NCBI GenBank assembly: GCA_951812925.1
Contig: OX638372.1
Location: 45,010,245 to 45,074,244, forward strand
Direction: 5' to 3'
Length of the DNA stretch: 64,000 nt
Source of the DNA: Calliopum simillimum
Taxonomy: Eukaryota > Arthropoda > Insecta > Diptera > Lauxaniidae
Position 1 is the first letter of the stretch, and each line of letters starts with the position of its first letter. Shown here piece by piece: positions 11,866-21,302 of this stretch. A program made the translations under genes and the position numbers. The notes under the pieces are model-generated. The model was not told the DNA's origin. It did not search any database and worked only from the letters and a program-made list of their open reading frames with translations.

Positions 11866-12140
11866 GTTTTATCTTTGGCCTGACCAAAAATTAAATACCC
11901 AACAATAAAGCATTTAAAATTTTGTTTGAAAAGCAGGTGCCACGCCTTCATTTTCGAACTGACTTAGTTTTTTCGCAGAGCTTTTACTAAATATTCATAG
12001 TATCTGGGTGAAATATTATTACATTACCTCAAATAACGATTGCCTTACAGCATTATGAATATATTGAGTGTATAGGAGGTACCAAGTCCTCTTGTCCGAA
12101 TCAACCAAGTTTCTGACCAGAGCTTTCATTTACTTTCATT
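11866..12140 (-). mobile_element. Second, partial mini-me/DINE-1-like copy
   Basis: Directly after the previous copy, 'ttttatctttggcctgacca' and 'attaaatacccaacaataaa' repeat the terminal phrase. They are followed by 'gcaggtgccacgccttcatt' and, near 12090, 'ggaggtaccaagtcctcttg'. This looks like a truncated head-to-tail neighbour of the 10715 copy. Confidence 0.5.
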
Positions 12141-14130
12141 CATTACATTTCATTCACTTCCATAGCGTCCGATCCCAAAATATTATATTTGCTTTTCATC
12201 TGATCGATGGACCCTGAATTGAAATAACTTAAAAGCTAAAATTTTACATGATATGAAACGCATTTTGTAATGGCTACTGTGGTTTATATTAAAAAAGTCT
12301 CTTTTACTTGACAGTCATTTGGTAGTTTTACCTGGAAAGTTTTGCGGGATTCCTGCAAATGAGTTATTTTATAGATTTCGATGTGCTCTTTCAGAATTTC
12401 AACTTTGCTACCTCGTATCGTGTTCGCTCGAGCCGCCATATTGGAAAAATGGCGTCCAAAATCAGTTTTTTACAAATATCTCTTTAACAGTTATATTTAG
12501 AGATAAATTTTTAGCACAATGTTATAGCTTATAAAATTTTCTATAAAAATGACCTTTGAATTGTTTTCGTACGACTTATAACTCGGGAGATATCCTTATT
12601 CAAAATTTTAGAAAAATTAGTAAATTGTGAATGCCACTTATGAGTAGGCACAGTGATGTGTCAAGCTTATAATTACGATAACTTATGAACGGTGAGTCGC
12701 ACGTTTAAAATAAAAACCTTTATTTATAGGAATACATGCGCTACAAGTTACATATAATTTTTTTTTTTCATATCACCTATAGTTAAGGAGATATTTATCC
12801 AACAAACCTAAAATTTTTAAAAAAAACGTTTTTTCAAAATGGCTCCTAAACGGTTCGTCCTAGAAAAAAAATTGTCCATGCATTTTGTAGAACGTTCAAT
12901 TTCCTATAAGAGTCTCTTCGAGCTGTTTTTTCGTCAGACTTACCCTTCATAAGATATCGCGACTTGAAAATCATTCAAAATTGAACATTGTACTATGCTC
13001 CCTACTATGCTCCCTTCGTCTAGTTTCAAAATGGTTGCTGGAAGTAAGATTGTGTCAATTGCCACGCGATGCATTTGTTTGGATTAATTTCAAACCAATT
13101 CTTGAAAACTTGTTTCTGTCAATTGTCAAGCTAAATTTTCTTTGGACTAGTTCCGGTATACTTTTTCATAATGATTTAGTTATTCCTAACAAAACTGTGC
13201 TTTTAGTTTAATGCTTGAGAGTGCGAAAAACGGGGTTTTTGAACATGTTTAAAGTTGTATCACTTCAACAGAAGAAACTTTACATCGCTTATACCATCAG
13301 AATGTAATTTTAACTTTTTCTTTAAAATTGACAATTTTAAAGTTATTATTATGATGCTTCTTGTTCTATTGATTCAATCAGTTAAAAAGTTGAAAGTTAC
13401 TTATTTCTTGCTGGGTAAAGCAAAAATGAGTTTTCGATTGCTGTGAGACATCTTCAAACACCGTTTTCCGCACTTCAACATTAGGATATTCCAAATCCTG
13501 ATAAAAAAAGCAAATTCAAAAGACGTGTGTTACAGTTTTAATCAGTCTACTTACTTACTTACAAAAATAAAATCTCAACAGTCGAAAGTAAATAATTTGA
13601 CCCTAGATTTATGAAGAACATCTTAAGGTAGAGAAACATAAGGTTCAAAACAAATTAAGGCTAGGAAATTTTCCGCTAAAATTTGAATAAAAATCTCCAA
13701 ATTAGTTTTTTAATCCTTCGATTTATAAAAACATAAAGCAACAAATTGAAAGGCTACGTATCATTAGTTTTATGATAAACAAAGTATTTTGTGCAGAACG
13801 CATCCTTTTGGAGTACTTACGAGTGACTTCTCCGCATTCGCTTGGAATAGTTACGAGTCAAATTGAAACCCCAAAGAATATCAACTATTCCTTTGCGCAT
13901 TCGCTTAGAGTCACCTGCTGCATTCGCTTGGAGTAGTTGCGAACCAGTCACTTGTACTAGTTTGGGGATAAAACGTAAGAATTAGCTCTTTCAACTAACT
14001 CGCTTGGAGTAGTTGCAAGTGCACCTATTGAAGTAAGTTGAGTACTAGGATTACTTTGGAACCAGTTCGGAACCAGACCTTTCACTTAGACTAACTCGCA
14101 CCTTTCTACAGGGTGTAATTCAGGAACTGT
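12141..14130. other. Noncoding stretch with short degenerate motifs
   Basis: 12430-12980 contains phrases such as 'agccgccatattggaaaaat' and 'tcagttttttacaaatatct', shared with other repeats here. Between 13835 and 14010 the motif 'cattcgcttggagtagttgc' occurs about four times in degenerate form. No coding exon with splice sites was recognised. Confidence 0.4.
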
Positions 14131-16377
14131 TAGCCGTATATCGTTAGCTTAATATGGAAAAGGCGTAACTCATATTTTCAATACTTTACAGGAGAAAGAA
14201 AAAACTGAATAAAATTTGATACGCCAAAAATTTAAAAAAACTTTAAATGCAATTTACAACAAAAATTATCAACAATTTTCATTCTAGGATTTTTTTTTTA
14301 TTTTCTTTGTTTTTTGGGTAGTTTTGTGTGTTACGTCTTTTCATTTTAAAATTTAAAAAAAAAAAAATGTGAGTTAGGGCTTTTTACAATAAATCAAAAA
14401 TTATGAATAAAATTAAAGTTATTCAATATAAAATGAAAAGGAAAACCTTTACAAAGAAAGTTAATTGGATTAGACAAAAATTTGAACGAAAATGTGTATG
14501 TTTTGTATGAAAGATTATCATAAAAGTGGTGACAATCAGCAGCTAACAACAATTTAAAACATTAAAGTGTACATCAAGTAAAGTTTATGATAATAAAGTA
14601 CCCACAGCAACTAAACTCATAGATGCTATTTATGTTTTCCCATCAGTATATCTTGATATTCTTCGTATTGACTATGAAGCATTCGGGTGACTTTCGGGAT
14701 AGTCCGCCATAGATGCGTTCCTTCTAGTATACCTAGGAATTCGTTGTTTTGATTTGGAAGCCTTCGGGTGAACTTCTGTAACCTTCGGATGTCCCAAAAA
14801 ACTACCAGTTAAACCTTTTTGATAGTCCGCCAATAATATTTTCCCTCTAGTATACCGAAATATTCTTCGTTTTGACTATCAAGCCTTCGGGTGGCCTTCG
14901 AGAACCTTTGGGTATCTTAGAAAACTATCAAATAAGGTTCATTGATAGTCTACCATAGATGTCTTTCCTCTAGTATACCCAGATGTTCTTCGTTCTCACC
15001 AGAAAACCTTCGGATGACCTTCGGGAACCTTCGTGTATAGCATAAAAAACTTCTCATATTTGAGATTCACTTACTGCCAAGTTTTCATCTTAATTAACAG
15101 AATAGCTTCTGAGTGATTTTAACACTATTTAAACGCTACATATTGTGAGTTAGGGCTTTTTTCTTTCAAGAATTTTTTGTTATGTGTTAGGGCTTTTTTA
15201 AAATTGACTATAACATGGTTATTTTTGATATTATCATGCCAAATTTTTGTATGGAGGTGTATTAGCGAGTGGCCAACTCGAAAAAATTTGAGATACGCCT
15301 TTTCCATATTAAGCTAATGATATTCTGGTTGGCCACTCTCTAATACATCTCCCTACAAAAATTGGGCATGATAATATCAAAAATAACCATGTTATAGTCA
15401 ATTTTACAAAAGCCCTAACACATAAAAAAGAAATTTGAAAGAAAAAAGCCCTAACTCATAATATTGTATGTAGCGTTTAAATAGTGTTTAAATCACTCAG
15501 AAGCTATTCGGTTGATTAAGCTGAAAACTTGGCAGTGAGTTTATCTGAAATATGGAAAGGTTTTTTTGTTCTATACAAGAAGGTTCCCGAAGGTCATCCG
15601 AAGGTTTACTGGTTAAAACGAAGAGTATTTGGGTATACTAGAGGGAAAATATCATTGGCGGACTATCAAAAAAGATCTAACTGGTAGTTTTATAGGACAC
15701 CCGAAATTTCCAGAAGTTCACCCGAAAGCCTTCAAAATCAAAATAAAGAGTTCCTAGGCATACTAGAAGGAAAGCATCTATGGCGGACTATCAACAAGCC
15801 TTAATTAATAGTTTTCATAGATAGCAACCGAAGGTTCCCGAAAGTCACCCGAAAGCTTCATAGTCAATACGAAGAATATCAAGGTATACTAATGAGAAAA
15901 CATTGATAGCATCTATGAGTTTAGTTGCTGTGGGTGCTTTATTATGATTAACTTTTCTTGATGTACACTTTAATGTTTAAAATTGTTGTTACCTGCTGAT
16001 TTCCACCACTTTTATGATAATCTTTTGTACAATCTTTTGTCCAATCCAATTAACTTTCTTTGTGGTTTTCTTTTTCATTTTATATTGAATTAGTTTAATT
16101 TTATTCAGAATTTTTGATTTATTGTAAAAAGCCCTAACTCACTTTTTTTTTTAAAAAAATTTAAAATGACCTTACACGCAAAACTACCCAAAAAACAAAG
16201 AAAATAAAAAAAAATAAAAAATCCTACAATGAAAATTGTTGATAGTTTTTGTTGCAAATTGCATTTAAAGTTTTTTTAAATGTTTGGCTTATCAAATTTT
16301 ATTCAGGTTTTTCCTTCTCCTGTAAAGTATTGAAAATGTGAGTTACGCCTTTTCCATATTAAGCTAACGATATATAC
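14131..16377. mobile_element. Large foldback element, about 2.25 kb
   Basis: Two arms of about 1.1 kb (14131-15270 and 15330-16377) are reverse complements. The termini read 'tatcgttagcttaatatgga' then 'aaaggcgtaactca', with the inverse at the right end. The arms share long blocks, including 'gagttagggctttttacaat' and 'cactatttaaacgctacata' at outer and inner positions. The central loop (15271-15330) contains another copy of the terminal motif, 'acgccttttccatattaagc'. Each arm holds a 123-bp tandem array. Length, structure and lack of coding match Foldback/Galileo-type elements. The family is inferred. Confidence 0.88.
14607..15040. repeat. 123-bp tandem units inside the left foldback arm
   Basis: 'gatagtccgcca' and close variants recur at 14698, 14821 and 14944, exactly 123 bp apart. 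A shorter first unit starts near 14607. Each unit carries 'cctctagtatacc', 'ttcttcgtttt' and 'ccttcgggtgacctt' phrases. The mirror array lies at about 15570-15900. Confidence 0.85.
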
Positions 16378-17435
16378 AACTTTCTAAAGGAAATTTTATG
16401 AGCTAAAAAATTTTGGAAAGATGTTATTTCTATAGAAGTGAGATAATTGAAAAAAACTGATTTTCGCAACCTTTGCAGGCCGGTCGCATATGTATATGGG
16501 CATCTAATTCTGCACGGCAGACTGATGGACTCGTAATAAAAATATCCTTACCTAGTTTTTCCAAATTTATGTGGTCAGCTCTCTGTCTATGTCTTGTACT
16601 GACCAAATAAATAAATTATCGTGATCAACGAAGTTGCGTTGATGTAACGACTCCATTTTAGGGATAAGGAAACTAAGTTTTATAAACTAAATGACAGTGG
16701 GTTTCGAGTGAATATGAAGGAATGCACTAAAGTCCATCTTGAGCCACCTAATGCCAAACGACGATAATGATATTGATGATCAAATGCCGTATGAAAACCT
16801 CTGCTGGCACACATAACCAGCAGATAAACTACCCGAACAATGCGGGGATAAGTAGCTGCTATTTAATAAAATTAGATAGGAGAACAAAAGCTTTTTTTTT
16901 ATTGGTTTCGGCATAAAAACGAAAGCATCAAGTTTTTTTTCGAAAGCTGCAAGCAAATAAAGCCAATGAAAGCGAAAATTCAAATAAATCCAGTATGAAG
17001 AAATTTGGAAAACAGAAAATGCTCCTCAACGACTCACCCGCAATAGTGGCTGCTTGAAAAAAGAACAGCCAAAGCAATGAAGAAAATGCGCAAACGCTCC
17101 GCTGGGAAAATGAAAACAAGTGGGCGAGAGCGAAAAAAGCACAAAATGAAAGCTTTTTGTTGCAAGAAAAAAGTGGTTGTGGAGAACAAACGCCTACGCC
17201 TCACTCTCACTGAGAGAGTCGCTACATCTGAAAGTTTGTTGCTTTCACCCAAATAACGACAAAGCGGCAAATGCAAAGCTTTTTCGTACACATAAACTTC
17301 AAAAAGAACTGTGAAGCAACCAAGAGCTTGAAGAAGACAAAAAAAAAAAAAATTCAAATATAAGATGATGATGACGATGATGAGAAAAAAAAATCGTAGG
17401 AAATTTGTTGTGCAAAAATTTTCCCGCTGAATTTC
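16378..17435. other. Unique-looking DNA upstream of the probable 5' exon
   Basis: After the foldback, 16870-17430 becomes less AT-rich and lacks recognised repeats. It has runs such as 'gcgagagcgaaaaaagcac', 'ctcactctcactgagagagt' (a short inverted repeat near 17200) and a 'gatgatgatgacgatgatga' tract near 17364. This texture fits promoter-proximal fly DNA. The long minus-strand open frame over 17034-17657 is phenylalanine/leucine-rich, low in complexity and not convincing as a gene. Confidence 0.4.
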
Positions 17436-17439
17436 AGTT
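17434..17439 (+). promoter_or_regulatory. Candidate initiator (TCAGTT)
   Basis: TCAGTT at 17434-17439 matches the insect initiator consensus TCAKTY, with +1 at 17436. It is followed by 'aacaacaaagcgagcaacag', typical of fly 5' leaders. The +28 region reads 'agtttg', only partly like a DPE. A second TCAGTT near 17813 is an alternative start. Confidence 0.3.
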
Positions 17440-18010
17440 AACAACAAAGCGAGCAACAGTAAAGTTTGCGGTACGAAAAGGCGCGCGCGTATAACAACGG
17501 TACTGAAAGCGTTTGCAAAATTTAACGAGAATTTTGCATACCTTTTGACGTTTTCGAAGTGCGAAGTTGAGATTTTAATTTTTTTGATATTTTTTAAAAA
17601 AGAAAAGTTGTTTTTTGAGTTGAAAAAAAGAAAAATTTTTAAATAGTGAAATTTCAAAAAAAAAAATTATTTTTTTAAAAAGTTAAAAAAAATATATTTC
17701 GAAAAAAATTCGAACTGTGTGATAGTTATAGTGCGATTTTAATTTTTTTTTTTTTGTTACAAAAAAAAAGTTTTTCAAAATTTTGTCTAATTTTTATTTT
17801 TGCAAAAAAGTGTCAGTTATAACAGTTGGTGGCAAACTATCAAGCACATCCTACCAACAGCAGTAACAGACACATTAACGCGCCAACAGTCAGAACATCG
17901 CAACAGCATCATCGTCGTCATCAACAACAACATAAAAATTCAACTGTTGGCTTAGACCACACACCATCATCACCCGTGCAGTGGTGCTGTCATCTAGTTT
18001 TATAAATTTG
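17436..18010 (+). other. Probable 5' UTR exon with splice donor at 18011
   Basis: The stretch ends at 'aaatttg|gtatgt', a reasonable donor (GT at 18011-18012). Its last 200 bases are rich in 'caacaacagcag'-like and 'catcatcgtcgtcatcaaca' phrases, normal for fly 5' leaders, with no long open frame. If joined directly to the coding exon at 29056, the reading frame of that exon meets a TAG five codons before the junction, with no ATG between. This exon is therefore untranslated in that arrangement, and a further exon with the start is needed. The upstream boundary is uncertain. Confidence 0.5.
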
Positions 18011-18856
18011 GTATGTCCTTTTTTCTTTTTTTTTTGATCCTTTAGAGTTTTTGTTACTCTGCTGCCTGTTGTTCATTTCAACCACGACTGTTGGCTTTTA
18101 CGTGATTCGCATATTTTTTACTACATTGCCCCTTAGATGAAACATTGAAAATTTTGCAACTGTAGCAGGTTGTAGTGCAAAATGATGCTGTACAAGCTGT
18201 AGCTAATAGCTTTGAGAGGTAGCACATTTTAGTTTTGAAATAAAACTAATCCTCGAACATTAGACAAAAAAAAAAAAAAAACAAAAAAAAAAAAAAAGTT
18301 GCTCGTTTAAGCCAGCTAATAAAATTAAAAAGTTTTACCCTTTTTTTTGCGTTACGAAGTTGGTTTTTCTGTTTGTCCGTAGAAGATTTTTTAAAGATCT
18401 CAATTTTGTGATGAAAAAAATTGGAATTTTAGCAATGACAGTATTAAGGGTACAGGAGGAGTACTTAAGTATAAATACACTTCAATTTAAACATTCACGA
18501 AGTGAGAGCTTTTCATAGGCGCTATTCTTCGTGAGAAGACTAAAGACACTAGAAGAATAATTTTAGCAATTAAATATTGCTATCTTCAAAAATATTTCCC
18601 ATACCATGATTTCACGATGTTTGAGATTAAAAGTGTACATTGAGCATACCTTTTTTTCTGGTCGCTTTTATAAGAAAGCATTTTACTTCAATATGACAAT
18701 TATTGATTTAAGCATAATTTTTATCTTGGTTGGCCTTTAAAAGTGATATGAAAACAAATTTTTTTTTTGTTTGGCATTATTTTTAACATCGGAATTGTGA
18801 AATAGATTGTTCAATCAGTTGTAGATTGTAGATTGAAATACTGAATTCAACTTTTG
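18011..18856. other. Intron-like noncoding DNA
   Basis: Begins with the donor and a T-rich run. It has an A-tract near 18266-18298 and otherwise AT-rich DNA without recognised elements. Confidence 0.45.
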
Positions 18857-19216
18857 TGCAAAATAGTGTACAATCAATTGAGGAGTGGCCGTTCCAAACG
18901 GCCTAAATACCATTACGAGGCAAAAGAAGTGTCATAATATTAATCGAGTGACATTTTGTTACAAATGTTTAAAATTGTTTTCTGCTTCACGAAAAATGTG
19001 CTTGATGGTTTGGAATTGATCACATTATGTTGAAAAAATGATACCAGTCAAAAAACCTATTATTATGGTACATAATATGTGTGACATTACTTTTAACCCG
19101 TAATGGTACTTAGGCCCTTTGGTACGGCCACTCCTCAATTGTACAAAAGAGTTTACAATCAATTCGGCAAAAGAGTGTACAATCAATTGTGCAAAAGAGT
19201 GTGCAATCAATTGTGC
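18857..19216. repeat. 24-bp tandem array interrupted by a MITE
   Basis: Unit 'tgcaaaagagtgtacaatca' plus 'attg'. One unit (18857-18880) lies left of the inserted MITE, and about three lie right of it (19142-19216). The minus strand shows an eight-residue periodicity (FAQLIVHS), which reflects the 24-bp period rather than a protein. Confidence 0.8.
18875..19141. mobile_element. MITE with about 40-bp inverted repeats, 267 bp
   Basis: The termini 'caattgaggagtggccgt' plus 'ccaaa.ggcctaa.taccatta' are inverted at the right end. The insertion splits the 24-bp array, and CAATTG (or TCAATTG) borders both ends as the probable duplication or part of the termini. A second, truncated copy lies in reverse orientation at 58053-58236. 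Confidence 0.82.
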
Positions 19217-19968
19217 GAAATTTTGCAAAATCGATTGCTACAATATACATTAATATGATCTTGAGTTCTTTAACTATAATCAGAATAAAAAGACGAGTTG
19301 GACGGAGTTGGTTTGCATTTTGACATTACTTAGTAGAAGAAGCATGACACTATCATCTACAATTAAAATCATCATATTTTTTTTTGTAAAAAATAGAACA
19401 AAAACTCTTAATTTTGAACCCATGTAGCAAGCTTTACAAAAATTTCTCGCCAAAAACCGTTATAGATTATTTTATTTTATGAATTGACTAAGCGTTAATA
19501 TATTGCATTATTTGAATACCCGAATTTCGACTTTTGGGAAGATAAAACGTACTGATCGAAGCAGTGTGTGATCTGGTACACGTGTCCTACCATATAGGGT
19601 TGCCACTCACCGGGCGGTATTTTTTTTCGGTACCCCTACTAAAATTTTTTTAGAATATTTTTGGAGAATTTTTTAGCCCAAATTTCTGGAAAAAGGGGTC
19701 AAAAAGACCTTTAAAAACGCAAGATAATGGGTTGCCACTCATGATAAATACAACATTAAACAAATTCAAAAATTCATAACTTGATAACTTTAAAAGATTC
19801 CACAATTTTGAAGGTCAGTAAGTAAGGGCCTCTTCCTAAACGTCAGTTGCTTTGTATTGAAACAGCATTTACTTTTAAACAAAAATATTTAAAAAAAAAA
19901 AAAATAGAAAGGTTGCACAAAGCCACAAATTAGCTTTAAAAAATAAAAAAAAAAAACATTTTTTCCAC
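19217..19968. other. Noncoding stretch with a 132-bp-spaced direct repeat
   Basis: 'gggttgccactca' occurs at 19597-19609 and 19729-19741, with about 119 bp between the copies. These could be target duplications of a small insertion or a chance local duplication. The rest is AT-rich. Confidence 0.4.
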
Positions 19969-19972
19969 TTAA

Positions 19973-20982
19973 CACATTGACTGCCAGATCAATTTTTGTA
20001 CTGTTTCCCAGGGTGGCAAAATTTGTTTTTTCTATTTTCATGTTTTATGTGAAATAACAGTCATTGTTAGGTGTTAAGTTGCGTTTTTACAACTTTTGGA
20101 AGTCCTAGAAAAGATTTAGTCCTGGCTATTGAATATCATAGCCACGGCACCCTATGCAAAGATAGACGTCTATCTGTTTGCCAAGTGCCATGGCTATTAT
20201 TTTCAATAGCCAGAGAGAAGAAAGAAGTGTTATAACGTTAACAGTACTGTATATAAATATATATGGGATGTTTCACGTCAACCGGCCACCTCCGTCGCGA
20301 GAATTTGTGCGGACGGAAAATAAAGTTTTGGATCCCAAAATTTTCGTTTTTTTAAAAGCTTTTGAAAGCCCAGTGGCGCTTTTAAAAATTTAACTATGGC
20401 GACTTTATAAAACGCACCGAAAGGGTGCATAAAATAATTTTTTTTCTAATATTTTGGCGTAAATTGCATCACTCTTGAGTTTTGGGGGTCGCTGATCACG
20501 AATCAGAAGCCAGCATTTGAGAATTCTTAAATCTAAGATAGCGAACGTACATACACATTGTGGGAAAATCCTAATTTTGGCCAAATCGAAAAAATAAAGC
20601 TAGAGTTGTTCAAATACGTCCGAACTTACACATACTTATAGCTTAGAATTATTAAGTTATCATGCCTGCATAGTTTGAGAACCCTAGCGTTATTTTTTCA
20701 ACTTCTAGCTGTTAGACTTTTCCCACACTAAAATAGTTTTGAGATTTTTCAAAATAAATGGTTATAAAATCTAAACAAACCACAAACTTCTCAAACCAAC
20801 TTCACTTAGCACTAAGAGTGGTACTACGCTTTTCGTTTTGTATTGAAATTTGTTTCTAGAGGCTATGCATTTTTCATGACGAGGCAAAATAACAAAAAAC
20901 TACTGGCTATGGAAATCCATAGCCACAAGCCTGAATGAAACTGTACTGGCTATTGAAATCAATAGCCATGGCAGCCAATGTG
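19973..20982. mobile_element. piggyBac-like nonautonomous element with TTAA duplications
   Basis: TTAA at 19969-19972 and 20983-20986 flank inverted ends: 'cacattgactgcca' on the left and 'tggcagccaatgtg' on the right, which match with one mismatch. TTAA duplication plus a C-starting end with a 'TTGACTGCCA' core is characteristic of piggyBac-like elements. The 1010-bp interior encodes no transposase. It carries four 22-nt hairpins of the form 'tggctattgaaatcaatagc' plus 'ca', two near each end, at 20123, 20191, 20904 and 20947. Confidence 0.85.
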
Positions 20983-20986
20983 TTAA

Positions 20987-21302
20987 AATAAAAATTTTTT
21001 TCAGTATTATTTTTTTTTTTTTTTTTTCAAAAGCTCACATTTTTTTGCACTAACCCTGAAAACTTCACTAAAATCGGATCAAAATCCGAGGAGCTATGAA
21101 TTTTCAAACATCTGAGTATCGAAAAGTTGGATCGGATTCCATATGGCCGCCATCTTGGATTTTTTCGGAATTTCGAAAAATCATTTTACCACAGTTATAC
21201 GCATGTCAAATACTTACTTTTCACTAATTTTCAAAAATCGTAGGTGTCATTTACTATCAGGACATTTACCGTTTTGTGAATCGTCCGAATTAAATTTATA
21301 CT
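20987..21302. other. Noncoding stretch
   Basis: Contains T-runs and the phrase 'atggccgccatcttggattt', a motif often found in insect repeats and similar to one near 12433. No feature boundaries are clear. Confidence 0.4.

Noticed and set aside
17034..17657. 207-codon open frame on the minus strand
   Set aside because: Composition is Phe/Leu/Ile-rich from A/T runs, no domain, and it lies opposite the probable promoter and 5' exon.
20178..20393. 71-codon frame within the piggyBac-like element as a transposase
   Set aside because: Far too short and without piggyBac catalytic motifs.
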